A stretch of DNA of 64,000 nucleotides from Aphanomyces cochlioides (taxonomy: Eukaryota > Oomycota > Saprolegniomycetes > Saprolegniales > Verrucalvaceae), in NCBI GenBank assembly GCA_019828595.1, contig JAHQRK010000027.1, forward strand, positions 434,001 to 498,000, given 5' to 3'. This document shows positions 21,129 through 30,745 of the stretch, piece after piece. The position numbers and the translations under genes are program-made. How positions within the stretch are numbered: position 1 is the first letter of the stretch; every line of letters begins with the position of its first letter. The notes under the pieces are model-generated. The model searched no databases, was not told the DNA's origin, and saw only the letters and a program-made list of their open reading frames with translations.

Positions 21129-22335
21129 TTGCTTTGCGAAGACTCCATGGTTGATTGTCGTGCCATCGTTGTCAGTGTTGCCTCCGCAGCTGCAGCTGTC
21201 TTTGCGGCTGTGTGTGTGACTGCCTCAGTACTCTCCGACAAATATAACTTGCTCACGATTACTCAAGTCGATTTTGATTCTATGCTTGGCGATCCCCAAT
21301 ACGAGAAGTGGTTCAAAGAGAATTTACGATGTCAACAAAGCACTTTCATTCAACTGGTGTCAACGCTGAGATCTGTCCTACCAACAACATTACTTGTGCA
21401 CTGCGACCACTCCTTTCACAAAAAAGTCGCCGTGCTGCTCTATTTTCTTGGATCGCAAGGGGGTTATCGTGAGACCCGCAGCCGCATTCGGTTTGTCAAA
21501 ATCATGGTGTGTAGAAGTCGTCTCCTTACTTCTACATGCTCTGTCGTCGCGCGTCTCTACTTGGATACACTTACCAACAACTCATGACGAGTGGATGGAC
21601 ATCGAGCGGGGATTTCGCGAGAAAAACAATCTTCCCAGCGTTGTTGGTGCCGTCGACGGTACATTGAGTGACATACAACGCCCAAAGGACTACGATGGAT
21701 TTTACAATCGCAATGGGGATCCATCGCTTAATGTTCAGGCAGTGGTGGACAGCAACTATCGATTCATTTCTATTGATATTCGACCGGGATCGTTTCCCGA
21801 TAGAAAGATATGGAAAGTGTCAAATTTTGGGCGATCCATTCGAAGTCGAATGCCTGTTGGATGCTTCATTCTTGGCGACTCTGGATATACTTTGCTGCTT
21901 TGGCTTATAACGCCCTACTTAGCTCATGAAGAAGGAGGCCGTCTGAACAAACTGCGAAGACGATTCAACTACTATCATTCAAGCTCTCGAATGGCTGTTG
22001 AATGCGCCTTCGGTCGAGTGAAAGAACGGTTCAGAATTTTGAAGACTACCATGAGTGAAAAGTCTCTCGACAAAACAGTCTCTGTGGTTACGACTTGCTT
22101 CATTCTCCACAACATGCTGATCAGGTTCAATGATGGATTATTTGCCATTCCATGCCGAAATCGCGATCGAAATACGTACTACAACTTGGACGAAGCATCA
22201 ATCGTTGACACCAACCCAATCTTGCGTCGAGCCGCGAAAAACAAACGAAACGCTCTGGCTAAACATCTTTATCGTTGTTTTCTTTATCTAGTAAGTGCTT
22301 CAAGAGAGCGTTCATCACTTGGCTTTGCTGCTTGA
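21129..22335 (+). pseudogene. PIF/Harbinger transposase, one frameshift
   Basis: The N-terminal part reads QYEKWFKENLRCQQSTFIQL and KKVAVLLYFLGSQGGYRET. Then a one-base shift near 21478 moves the reading to AAAFGLSKSWCVEVV. Catalytic Harbinger blocks follow: VVGAVDGTLSDIQRP (D), YNRNGDPSLNVQAVVDSNYR, DIRPGSFPDRKIW (D), GCFILGDSGY and AVECAFGRVKERFRIL (E), then TCFILHNMLI. An alanine/valine-rich start (SVASAAAAVFAAVCVTASV) looks like a membrane segment, which is odd for a transposase and may not be translated. The 3' end overlaps the opposing Myb-like gene by about 75 bp. Confidence 0.8.
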
Positions 22336-23184
22336 ACGCTTCCGATTGATCTTGAATCGCTGCCAGAACATCCTTCAACGATACTTCGTTGTGATTGTGT
22401 TGGTTTGATGTCGAAGCTATCGAGTTTCCAAGGGCAACGAGTCCTTCTTTCACGGCGTTGAGGCCAAGTTCGAGTGCATCGGCTTGCGTTTTGGACTTTG
22501 TTTTCTTTGCAGAGGTTTCATCCTTTTTAAAGTCAGCCCTGCGCTTTGCACGATGTCCATGCATCTGGGATTCACTAGTGCTCGATCCAACTTCTGACGC
22601 GATATCTACATGATTTTTTAACCAAATGTAATGCTTGAGGATCTACCTTCGTCGTTTTCATTGTCGGAGGACGGTTGACCATCGTCAGAAACTGTATCCG
22701 ATGTAAGAAGAGATGTTCTCTGATTACCCGCCTTGTCGCCCCAGTACTCCATCATAGTAGAAAAATGAGGTGGTTGAAAAGAAGGCGAAGAGTTTCCTGT
22801 GGGCGTGGGCAACGCTGGATTTGACAAAGACTAGTCTGTTTTCATTTTTGAGTACTACCAGTCGATGATTAGTTATGGCAATTTTGATGCATAGAAGACT
22901 ACCTTATCCTGTATCTGCTTTGCTGTAAACGGTCTGTTCATTGTGGTCGTCAATTCGGCAGCTAGAATTTCCCATGCGAGCTTCTTTTGACTATTGTTCT
23001 TCGTGTCAAAACGAGCTGCGATGTCAGAGTCGAACTTGAGTCTAAAAAGCTCTCTAACACTGTCCTCGCACCATGATGCAGACGGTCCAGGCGACTTTGT
23101 TTTCGGTCTTCCCTTACTTCGAGACTTTTGGCCTTCGGTCATGTCTTCACTGTGTGAGGCAAAACAGGAACAGGCGTGAACCAT
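22259..23184 (-). pseudogene. Harbinger-associated Myb/SANT-like protein with a nonsense codon
   Basis: Exons read as 23184-22905, 22854-22647 and 22605-22259, with introns of 50 and 41 nt. The Myb/SANT-like domain is in exon 1: ASWCEDSVRELFRLKFDS, NNSQKKLAWEILAAEL, FTAKQIQDK. Exon 2 continues SKMKTD, then an in-frame TAG near 22832 (likely a former Trp), then SNPALPTPTGNSSPSFQPPH and MMEYWGDKAG. Exon 3 is a basic/helical tail with KRRADFKKDETSAKKTKSK and EAFKQQSQVMNALLKHLLDK. In Harbinger elements such a partner carries the transposase to DNA and the nucleus. Convergent with it, tail to tail. Confidence 0.7.
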
Positions 23185-23301
23185 CCATCCACGAAAAGAA
23201 TAGGGGGTAAAGCGTGAACGCCTCCAGTAATCATATCCGGATTACGGATGGATGGCCAATGAAATTGATTCTTTTTTGGATTACAGGAACGATTTACATT
23301 C

Positions 23302-24198
23302 TTGAACACACAGCGACCAGGCCCCAAGGGTCAGAGTTCGGGGACAACCGCTGAACGCCTTACAATCAACGCGGTATCGGTCGATGATTTTAAGTCCCGT
23401 GTTATTGATGTAGTTCTGCCTTTGGTCAAACGCGAAATCATCTTTTCCAACGATATGACTCCATCATGGTCCTCTTTGGTGACCCCAAACCGAGAAGACA
23501 TTACTCGATTTGTATTGTTTTACCCCCCATCAAAGCGAGTCGTCGATTTGGACTCAATCTCAACAAGCGTCTTACAAAACTGGTGCAACAAATGCATATC
23601 ACTCTTTGTTCACAAGTATTCAAACGCTGTTTCGTCAAAAGCACTTTGGCTTGTCGTGGAAAAGACTCTGATATTGCCTGCTGAGCGAGATAGAGCTGGC
23701 GCAGCTACAACAGCATCACTGTTTGCATTGAAAACCCGGTTGAAGGAGCTGCATCAAGATTCTTACCAATCTCCTGATATCAATTGGCAGCTTTGGGCTA
23801 ACTACATACAGTCTGCAGATGCCCACTTACAAGAATCATTGGAAGCACAAGCACCTCCTGCGCATCTTATCCACCTTTTTGCACATGCTCCATCAAATCC
23901 AGAGATCCAAATGGCTAATGTTCGTCGCGGGCTCGATATCGCCTACAATATCAATGAGAACTTTCTCAACAGCATATCTCGAATTAGATCAACCTTCCAA
24001 ATTTTGAAGCGAAAACATGGCGAGATAGAAGCACTTCATCAAACAATGGAATCTCAAATATGTGCATTGCAAGAAATGACTGGAATACACACAAATATGC
24101 TCGATGGATTTGGATCTGCCGTGAAAACTTCTGAGACTGCTTATGGACAAAGATTAATGCACGAAATCGAAGATATTCCTGATGAGGATCATGCATGA
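23302..24198 (+). CDS. Unknown 298-residue frame, probable transposon accessory protein
   Basis: An open frame with no ATG near its start. The first ATG codes for MTPSWSS (23455), and an acceptor-like TTGGATTACAG ends just upstream (23286), so a further 5' exon is likely. The product would be soluble and helical. Blocks are RVIDVVLPLVKREIIFS, LVTPNREDITRFVLFYPPSK, CISLFVHKYSNAVSSKALW, HLIHLFAHAPSNPEIQMANV and a predicted coiled coil (ISRIRSTFQILKRKHGEIEA). I recognise no domain. It converges on transposase B with a 41-bp gap, both near the right end of the 6.2-kb block, so it is probably part of that element. Confidence 0.55.
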   Translation: MNTQRPGPKGQSSGTTAERLTINAVSVDDFKSRVIDVVLPLVKREIIFSNDMTPSWSSLVTPNREDITRFVLFYPPSKRVVDLDSISTSVLQNWCNKCISLFVHKYSNAVSSKALWLVVEKTLILPAERDRAGAATTASLFALKTRLKELHQDSYQSPDINWQLWANYIQSADAHLQESLEAQAPPAHLIHLFAHAPSNPEIQMANVRRGLDIAYNINENFLNSISRIRSTFQILKRKHGEIEALHQTMESQICALQEMTGIHTNMLDGFGSAVKTSETAYGQRLMHEIEDIPDEDHA

Positions 24199-24239
24199 AA
24201 TAGGATTTGGTTACTGATAGTTAAATCAATCGATGATTT

Positions 24240-25259
24240 CTAGTTTCCTAGACCTGTTCCTGGATTGAACTTGTTGTCTCCTTCATTGCCGCATTTTTTG
24301 TAGATAGCCTTGAAATTGTAGTAATTGGCATACAAGGTCAATGCATTCGACACAGCTAGAGGAATATTCGTTCTGTCTTGGTGGATCAACCTCTTGAAAT
24401 TCCGTTTTACCATGCCAAACAGAATTTCAATTGGATTGTAGAATGGGCAGTAGGCTGGTAGGAAGATTGGAATAATTCCAAGTGAGCGAATATAGTAAAT
24501 GATTGATGGATGGCAATGAATCTTGGCGTCATCAAAAATCCATATTGAATTAGGTCCAGGATATTGCTTCACGACATTCTTCATAGCAAACTGCTGCAGG
24601 CATTGGACAAAGATTGACCTCAAAAATGTGCCGTCAGTCATGAATGTTTCGAGTAGCCCATTGATGCCAATGAAACACAAGAGTGAAACACGAGGCTTTC
24701 TGTTAAAGTCGACTCTGTAAACAAGACGTTGCCCCTTTCTGCAGTAACTATGCTTTCGTATCATATCTCTGTCATCGAAACTCACTTCATCGAGGAAGAC
24801 AAGATTCAGCAATAGCCATGGTAGAGAAAGAAGCTCATTTGCATACCGAATAATATCACAGTAGTTGATTTGTATTGCTCGACTTTCCAATACTTTCCAC
24901 GTCAAGCCTGCTTCCCGCAAGATCGACCAAACGGTGTATGCACTAATAGACATAGAAAAATGATTGATAAAGCGCTGTCTGGCTTCGTCCAGGTACAGTA
25001 GTGGCTCATGCTTGTACAGTTCTAATAACCAAACCTTCATAGTTGTTGTAAACTTTCGATTTATGGGAGCTCTGCGCAATTGATTGTCCACCAATCTTTC
25101 TTGTTCATAATGTGTTATCCACGACGTTATGGTGGAGGGGCTCTTTGAATACAATGTAGACAATTTTGCTTTCGACAAACCAAGGAAATGATAGCCATAC
25201 AAGCAATGGTATTTCGTGTTTCGAGACGCACGCTCGCGGGACACCGCGTGCTGAATCAT
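24240..25259 (-). CDS. IS630/Tc1-like DDE transposase B, intact
   Basis: A full 339-residue frame with an ATG start. The N-terminal helix-turn-helix part reads LSKAKLSTLYSKSPSTITSW, then a second DNA-binding half (EARQRFINHFSMSISAYTVW, ILREAGLTWKVLE). Catalytic blocks are LVFLDEVSFDDRDM (D), WIFDDAKIHCHPSIIYYI (D) and PAYCPFYNPIEILFGMVKRN (E), an IS630/Tc1 superfamily D-D-E set. No stop or shift interrupts it. It is a different lineage from transposase A (no similarity outside the catalytic motifs). Confidence 0.82.
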   Translation of the reverse strand: MIQHAVSRERASRNTKYHCLYGYHFLGLSKAKLSTLYSKSPSTITSWITHYEQERLVDNQLRRAPINRKFTTTMKVWLLELYKHEPLLYLDEARQRFINHFSMSISAYTVWSILREAGLTWKVLESRAIQINYCDIIRYANELLSLPWLLLNLVFLDEVSFDDRDMIRKHSYCRKGQRLVYRVDFNRKPRVSLLCFIGINGLLETFMTDGTFLRSIFVQCLQQFAMKNVVKQYPGPNSIWIFDDAKIHCHPSIIYYIRSLGIIPIFLPAYCPFYNPIEILFGMVKRNFKRLIHQDRTNIPLAVSNALTLYANYYNFKAIYKKCGNEGDNKFNPGTGLGN

Positions 25260-25656
25260 AAGGACAATCTTGTGGAATGCTCGAAAGATTCAAAAGCATT
25301 TCAATTAGAGTGAGTAGACTACTCCAATTTGTATGTGCGCAAGTCGTGCGACGATAATTTGGAACATTTGAGAAATGTAGCAAAACTCCAATTGTGAGCC
25401 AAATTCACAATAAAATCAACGTTTTCTTTTTGTTCCTTTTCCACATATTGATTGAAAAAACTGTTCAACTTGATCGGGCAAAGGTGTCGAGACACAATAA
25501 TAATAGAATCAATTTCTCCCAGGGTCTGATGTTGACAGCGACACCACGCCGCCCGACTTGCGCGTACAGTTTGTTGCCAGGGCACACGAGGGCGATGGTA
25601 TACAAGCCGTCAGACGCTGAATATATAAGTGAGATGTGGGGCAATGCCGATTGAAC

Positions 25657-26556
25657 TTAGGTCGGAGCGTATCTCATGGCCTTTCGCACGACCAAACGAA
25701 TGATTTCTCGCAAGTCAACGACGATCTGGTCAGGCATGCCAGGCGGCAGCGCACTTCCTGCAGCAATGCCGAGGATGCGGCATGTGTCGAAGACCAAGTT
25801 GGTCTCGTTTTCATCTGTCAGGCCCACCACGCCTTGGACGGCAAGTCCGTGCAGAGCCGAGTCGTAAACGCAATATTGTAATCTATGAGCTGTTGCGACG
25901 ACTTTTATGCAGAGGACATATTGGATGCCAGGATACCCGATCCACCAATTCGTACCATTATCAAGCAGGTCTTCCCAAGTTTGGGAGAACGCACCTTCCA
26001 CTGCCAATGTAACCCAATTGCCCTGATAGAGGCCGAGGGGAGCTGGAGAGAGGTTGGGAACATCAGCAGCTGGACCGGACGTAGCATCGGCCTCTTTGTT
26101 GGGGAAACCAGGTCGCTGCAGCGTCACCGTTGATCTTGGAACGATATAGTGGTCTCTGTCGTGTGCTGCTTCAATAAATATGCGACTGACATACGCAGCA
26201 ATGAAATCGTGCGCTCGTGTCGGCAGCTCCGTGATGACAACTTGACCACTTGGGAATGCTATGAAGCGCACTCGAATCGGGAGATCTTCGTCGTTTGCAA
26301 CAGCTTCGTTGAATGCACGTACGGAGACGCCTTCGCAAATGACATACGGCTCTACATCATCTTGATTCGTGTTGAAGTGCGCCGAGAGTACATCCATGTC
26401 AAGTTTTCGAATGAGTCGCTCAAGATATTCAGATGGAACCGAGCTTTCTGCATGGACATCATTCACAACGGGACTTGCCTCAACTGCTGTTTGAATACGT
26501 CGCGATCGACGCAGAGGCGCAATATTTGGCTCTTCACTCGTTTCGCCGTCGAACAT
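25657..26556 (-). CDS. Uma2-like (PD-(D/E)XK fold) protein of unknown role
   Basis: An intact 299-residue frame. A short basic start (IAPLRRSRRIQTAV) precedes a domain reading VRFIAFPSGQVVITELPTRA, HDFIAAYVSRIFIEAA, FPNKEADATSGP, NWVTLAVEGAFSQTWEDLLD and YPGIQYVLCIKV. This order of an acidic ADAT block, a VE..SQ block, then Y-P-G-(I/V)-xY is like Uma2-type restriction-endonuclease folds. The lysine expected after SQTWEDLLD appears replaced (LLDNGTNWW), so activity is doubtful. The C-terminus has a second conserved-looking part (ALPPGMPDQIVVDLREII). It stands alone among repeats; whether it belongs to a mobile element is unknown. Confidence 0.55.
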   Translation of the reverse strand: MFDGETSEEPNIAPLRRSRRIQTAVEASPVVNDVHAESSVPSEYLERLIRKLDMDVLSAHFNTNQDDVEPYVICEGVSVRAFNEAVANDEDLPIRVRFIAFPSGQVVITELPTRAHDFIAAYVSRIFIEAAHDRDHYIVPRSTVTLQRPGFPNKEADATSGPAADVPNLSPAPLGLYQGNWVTLAVEGAFSQTWEDLLDNGTNWWIGYPGIQYVLCIKVVATAHRLQYCVYDSALHGLAVQGVVGLTDENETNLVFDTCRILGIAAGSALPPGMPDQIVVDLREIIRLVVRKAMRYAPT

Positions 26557-26825
26557 CGTCCAAGAAACTTGAAAGCTGCGGTACGATTCAGAAACGGGAA
26601 ATTGTCATGGCCGGGCGGGGTATCATAGCAAACCAGAAAACAGGAAAGCATGTCTATTTTTCATCCTTTTCGTCCAATCATGTCATCGGAGAGACAGACA
26701 CCCATTCAACAGGTCAACACCCGCATTTGCAGCAACATCTTCTTTCAGTATGCTCTACAGTATTTATCTCAGCCTCCTTAGGTCTCATTTAATTGAACTA
26801 GAGCGTCACCAGTTTGCTCACTAAC

Positions 26826-27268
26826 GAAATTTCCAAATTTGGATTGTTTTTTGTATCAATGTCCAATCGCGCCAACACTGGATGAATGAAAATTAGAACA
26901 GTTACTTTCTCTCATAGGAACAGTACTTTCCCTCAAATTTGATTCAGCCAATCACAATCGCCCAAAATATTTATTAGCCAATGGTATTGTCTGATTGATT
27001 CAAAATTTCCGAACTTGGCTGAAATCGATCAAACTTTGAATCAATCACCAATCGAACCAGCCAATCAGCGTCCAGAGTTTGTTTAAAACACACACAAAAC
27101 ACACCAACACACACACATTAATTCATGTACCTTCCGATTATACTTGAATTCACTATTGCCAGATTGATCACACAAATTTCGTCGATTTTGATCAAAACTG
27201 TAAATTTGGACGAAAGAGACAATATCGATTGGTGAATCGATCCGCCGATTCTTTTGTTTGGAAATTTT
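26826..27268. mobile_element. MITE family C, copy 1, interrupted by MITE B
   Basis: Two pieces (26826-26994 and 27235-27268) join into a sequence matching the uninterrupted copy at 47574-47791 in reverse. Shared blocks include AAAATATTTATTAGCCAATG, TCTCTCATAGGAACAGTACT, CAATCGCGCCAACACTGG and TCGATCCGCCGATTC. Ends carry a short inverted AAATTTCC(A/C). Its right edge is 52 bp before the DRC2 start codon, so it probably forms part of that gene's promoter or leader. Confidence 0.7.
26997..27232. mobile_element. MITE family B, copy 1 (236 bp), inside MITE C
   Basis: It begins TTGTCTGATTGATTCAAAAT and ends AGACAA, with TA on both sides (26995-26996 and 27233-27234). The second copy at 50967-51202 is exactly the same length, in the opposite direction. 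Both contain a CA/GT-rich stretch (ACACACACAAAACACACC) and GATCAAAACTGTAAATTTGG. There is no coding capacity. Confidence 0.78.
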
Positions 27269-27319
27269 GATACGAGAACTTCGAAACGTCCAAGCGGGAA
27301 CAGTTTCACCATCAACGAG

Positions 27320-29116
27320 ATGCCGTCGCCAGGCGGCGCCGTTTTCTATGCGAGCCGAAAGCTCGTAGGCGGTGCACAGTTGGGCAAAGCTGTGAAAGGC
27401 TCGAGCAAAGACAAGAAGGGCAAGAAAGATGGCAAAGGTATGACGGATGAGGAGCGGCGACTCGCGGATTCGATCAATCGACTCGAGATGAACGACTACT
27501 TGAAGAAGTTGGCCGTGACCAAGAAATCACAGCTCAAGGAGTTTATGGACAAGGAGCAAAAGATATCCAAGATGAACAAACTCAAGATCCAAAACCACTG
27601 GCGCAAGATCATGCGCCTTGTCAAAGTTGAAGCACTGCGGAAAGAAGTCGAGATCAAGTCGCAAAACCACGAACGTGACGTCGATCGCAAAGACGCGATC
27701 ATTCAGATGCTCGATCGGGACTTGGAAGAAGCAGAGGAGCAATTCCAAATGGCATTGCGGTCGCATTTACTCAATGTGGATCAATTGATTGACCTACAAG
27801 ATGGACGACTTCTTGGCCTTGAGGAAGAGTTTGAGAAAGATTTGCATGCTCTCGAGCGCGAGTTTACGATTGAAAAGGAGAAAATCAACAAACAGGTAGC
27901 GCCCTTGGGTTTTTTCTGCGCTCTCAGTTGACTCTATTCCATAGCATGCCATGGAGAAGAACGAATTGCTCAATATCATGCGGGCTGTGGAAACCCAAGA
28001 GAGAGAGCGGGAAGCTGAAGCTCGTCAGGAACATGAACAACTCCGCGAAGAAATCCGCAACAAGAACCTCGAAGACATCAATGTCTTGCGCATTACGCTC
28101 GACAGGTTCCATCCCTTCTCTCTCTCAATGCTGAGGTGCTGGTGTTGTAGCAATATTGAAGAACTCGAGCAGCATTTCGAGACGGCACATCTCAACTACC
28201 TCCAGAACACGGACCAGCGGACGCAGGATTTCAAGTACTTGACGGCAAAAGACCAAGAGCTGAGCAAAGACATTGAGATCAAAATCCGCAAGATCGAGCG
28301 TCTGCAGGCCAACTTGACGCACTGGCGGACGAAGATTGCGCAGAATGTCCGAGAATGTACTGAGCGCAACAAAGCTCTCGAGGAAGAAAAGGGTCAAATC
28401 GCCAGCCACTTTCAACAACTCAAGGGCAAGATGAATCGCATGCGCGACGAGCACAAGAAGCGCCTCACAGAGCTCAGTCTCGACGCCCGCGAGACCATGC
28501 GCAAGCTCACAGACCAGCAACAGCTCGCGGAACGGATCATCAAGCTCGGAGAACTCGCGAGAAAGCTCGAGACGGAGCGGGAACAAGTCCTGCCGTTCTA
28601 TCACTCGTCCATCGAGGACGAGACGCAGGCAAACGACGAAGTGAATGCGCTCAAGCAGGAAGCGAATCTTGGTATGTGCGGTGTCGATTATTTCACATGG
28701 CTCAAATGTCTCCTATAGTGGCGTCGTCGGCTGTACCACAGGACGCGAATGCCCAGCACCATCTCAAGCTGCCGCTCGTCCAGCCGCATGGAGAAACCCA
28801 CACCGGAGAGCCCGTCACCGAGTGGGAATACCTCGATCTCTTCTGGAAACGATACAACAAGGCGCTCTTGGACTCGATGGCGATTCAAACCGAGAAGGAA
28901 CGTCTCGAGAAGGAAAACAGAGAGCTCCAAGCCGTGCTCAAGCAGTACCTCGACGGCATTTCCGTCAACGAACAAGTCATGAGCAGCGTGAATCCACTTC
29001 TGGTCGTCAATGGCCGCCTCCGCCTGAATAATCCACCGACGAGTGCGCCTCAGCAAACAGTCGTCGATGCGAATCACATGGTCGCGACGAACCGAGTCGT
29101 CCATGGCCGCAGATAA
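27320..29116 (+). CDS. DRC2: DRC2 / CCDC65, nexin-dynein regulatory complex subunit
   Basis: An axonemal coiled-coil protein that helps build the nexin link between doublet microtubules, so this organism makes motile flagella (zoospores). Four exons: 27320-27895, 27945-28105, 28151-28671 and 28719-29116, with introns of 49, 45 and 47 nt, giving 551 residues. Family blocks are [60 protein letters not shown] and [19 protein letters not shown]. Then comes [20 protein letters not shown], and [20 protein letters not shown] before the tail. Almost the whole chain is predicted coiled coil. The chosen ATG (MPSPGG) follows a nest of MITEs; an upstream TTG reading runs into repeat DNA. Confidence 0.9.
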
Positions 29117-29140
29117 TTGTAAACCAGTCTTGTCTATTAT

Positions 29141-30523
29141 CTAAGCGAGCGATATGATCACCGTGGCGTCGTCGACATGGCCTGTTCGACTCGTTGCCCA
29201 CGTCACGAGCTGCTCGAGGTCGAAATCGTCGCCGACCATGCGGTTTGTGTGGCGGAAGAGCGCTGTCTTGGTCAAATTGGCTTCGTTGCGCAGGAGCGCG
29301 GCATATTTGGCAAGCAGTTCAGGGTCCAAGTCGATTGTTCGGTACAATTCTGCCGCTGCTTCCCGTGCAAAGGGGCTCTGATCGTTCAGTGGAGCCTCCG
29401 CACGAGTGGACGCGTTGTTGGCGATGGCTTGGGCGACCCAGTCCCAGCTCGCTTGGCGTTGTTTGTACACGGCTTGGATCACGTCGGCGATTTCATGCGC
29501 GTACAAGTTGTTGGTGACGCCGTCCGTGCAGGAGACGACAACATCACCCGCTTCCAGCGAGACGAGCTCGTACAAATGGTCCGCCGGCGTCGTGTCGAGC
29601 TCGTCCAACTCGTCGAGGGCTTGAGAGGATGCGGTTGAGACGTGAGATGGCCGTGCAAAGCCATCCATGAGCGTGGAGGACTCGTAGACGACGTCGCCGC
29701 GCCGCACGACGACTGTTTTTGTATTGCCAACGTGGAGGCAATATAGCCACGTTGTGTCTTTTGCCGGTCGATGGATGATGCAGACACCGACGGAGGCCGC
29801 AGCGGCAGGCTTTGTGTCTAGAAATGGCATCCGAGCGTCGTCGATGCTCGCATGGAGCTTGAGTCGCATCTCGCCTGCGATTTGAGCTGGATTTGTGCAC
29901 CATGAGAAGTCTTCGCTGGCCATATACGTTGTGAAGGCTTCCGAGACGGATTCAAGGAGCGCACAGGCAAAATCTCCAGAGTCAGGAGCGCCGTCAATGA
30001 GGACGTGGAGGTGTTCGTCCACGTAGGAAGCGTCGAGACCTGTCTGCGTGATATGGCCGCGCCCAAACCTGTCGATCGGACCTGTTTTCTGTGCCAGAGT
30101 GCCGAGAATCGTCTCCGAGATAGATTTCCTCCGCGATGAGAGCGGAATGCCGTCTGTTGGTACCGACGGCAAGGCATTGTCCATGAGTTGGGCGAAGGAA
30201 ACACTCAGCCGTCGAAGGACTTTGCTACTGCGCGAGGATTTCCGCGGCGCTTCTTCCGTGGGTTGCAGAAGAGATGCGTTGACGCGCATTGGCGACACTG
30301 TGGCACTGCGAAAGAGGCCCGTGAACTTTTGTGCCAAACCGTTGCTAAGGCGCCTGATGGAATTGTTTGTGTCGGATTCAATCACCGTCACTGGGGTTTC
30401 ACCAATCGTGCCCATAGGATTTCCTGTCGGCGTGACTGCGGCGTTGCGTTTTAGGTTGAATGAACCACCAGAGAAGTTGCGATCGTTTGGATCCATCCGC
30501 CGCTTCTTTGGCCCGCGCATCAT
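29141..30523 (-). CDS. PP2C-family Ser/Thr phosphatase-like protein
   Basis: A single exon, 460 residues. The first 150 residues are basic, Ser-rich and probably disordered (KSSRSSKVLRRLSVSFAQL). The PP2C domain follows with LHVLIDGAPDSG, WLYCLHVGNTKTVVVRRGD, VVVSCTDGVTNNLYAHEIAD and a terminal GHVDDATVIISLA. The metal-binding aspartates in DG, TDG and DDAT are present, but the usual DGHGG is replaced by DGAPDSG. Its layout is closest to the PPTC7/SpoIIE-like branch. Activity is probable but not certain. It lies 223 bp downstream of the glycosyltransferase in the same direction. Confidence 0.78.
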   Translation of the reverse strand: MMRGPKKRRMDPNDRNFSGGSFNLKRNAAVTPTGNPMGTIGETPVTVIESDTNNSIRRLSNGLAQKFTGLFRSATVSPMRVNASLLQPTEEAPRKSSRSSKVLRRLSVSFAQLMDNALPSVPTDGIPLSSRRKSISETILGTLAQKTGPIDRFGRGHITQTGLDASYVDEHLHVLIDGAPDSGDFACALLESVSEAFTTYMASEDFSWCTNPAQIAGEMRLKLHASIDDARMPFLDTKPAAAASVGVCIIHRPAKDTTWLYCLHVGNTKTVVVRRGDVVYESSTLMDGFARPSHVSTASSQALDELDELDTTPADHLYELVSLEAGDVVVSCTDGVTNNLYAHEIADVIQAVYKQRQASWDWVAQAIANNASTRAEAPLNDQSPFAREAAAELYRTIDLDPELLAKYAALLRNEANLTKTALFRHTNRMVGDDFDLEQLVTWATSRTGHVDDATVIISLA

Positions 30524-30745
30524 AATGTGATCTATTCTCGGCTTTGGACAGTTTCAATATGCGGCTCTATTCTCGAGAGTGTTTTATCTTGTCTTAGGCG
30601 TCTCGCTTGCACACGCACGACGAAATTTTCCGTCGGCATTTGCGGCAACTTCGTTCGGATGGTGGACGCGAAGGGCCACCTCCTCCATGCGCTTGCTTCT
30701 TGTAATTTGGTGGACCCTATGCAATTTTGTCACGAGTCAAGATAG

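Larger units (their letters stand above)
19270..25486. mobile_element. 6.2-kb composite block with perfect 23-bp inverted ends
   Basis: The left end begins CACCTTTGCCCGATCAAG at 19270. The same 23 bases occur as reverse complement at 25464-25486. Inside are, from left to right, a foldback, an IS630/Tc1-type transposase with its own inverted ends, a PIF/Harbinger transposase with a Myb-like partner, an unknown 298-residue frame, and a second IS630/Tc1-type transposase. The last two are nearest the right end and may own the outer repeats. The rest would then be later insertions. No clean target duplication is seen (TA at left, TC at right). Confidence 0.55.

Noticed and set aside
22606..22622. 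A 17-nt intron in the Harbinger Myb-like gene
   Set aside because: An upstream donor (GTAGATCC) gives a 41-nt intron with the same frame result.
19270..25486. Clean target-site duplication for the 6.2-kb block
   Set aside because: TA precedes the left end but TC follows the right end; neither 2-, 3- nor 8-bp repeats match.
27093..27120. AC-rich run as a microsatellite or telomere trace
   Set aside because: It is an integral part of both MITE B copies at the same relative place.
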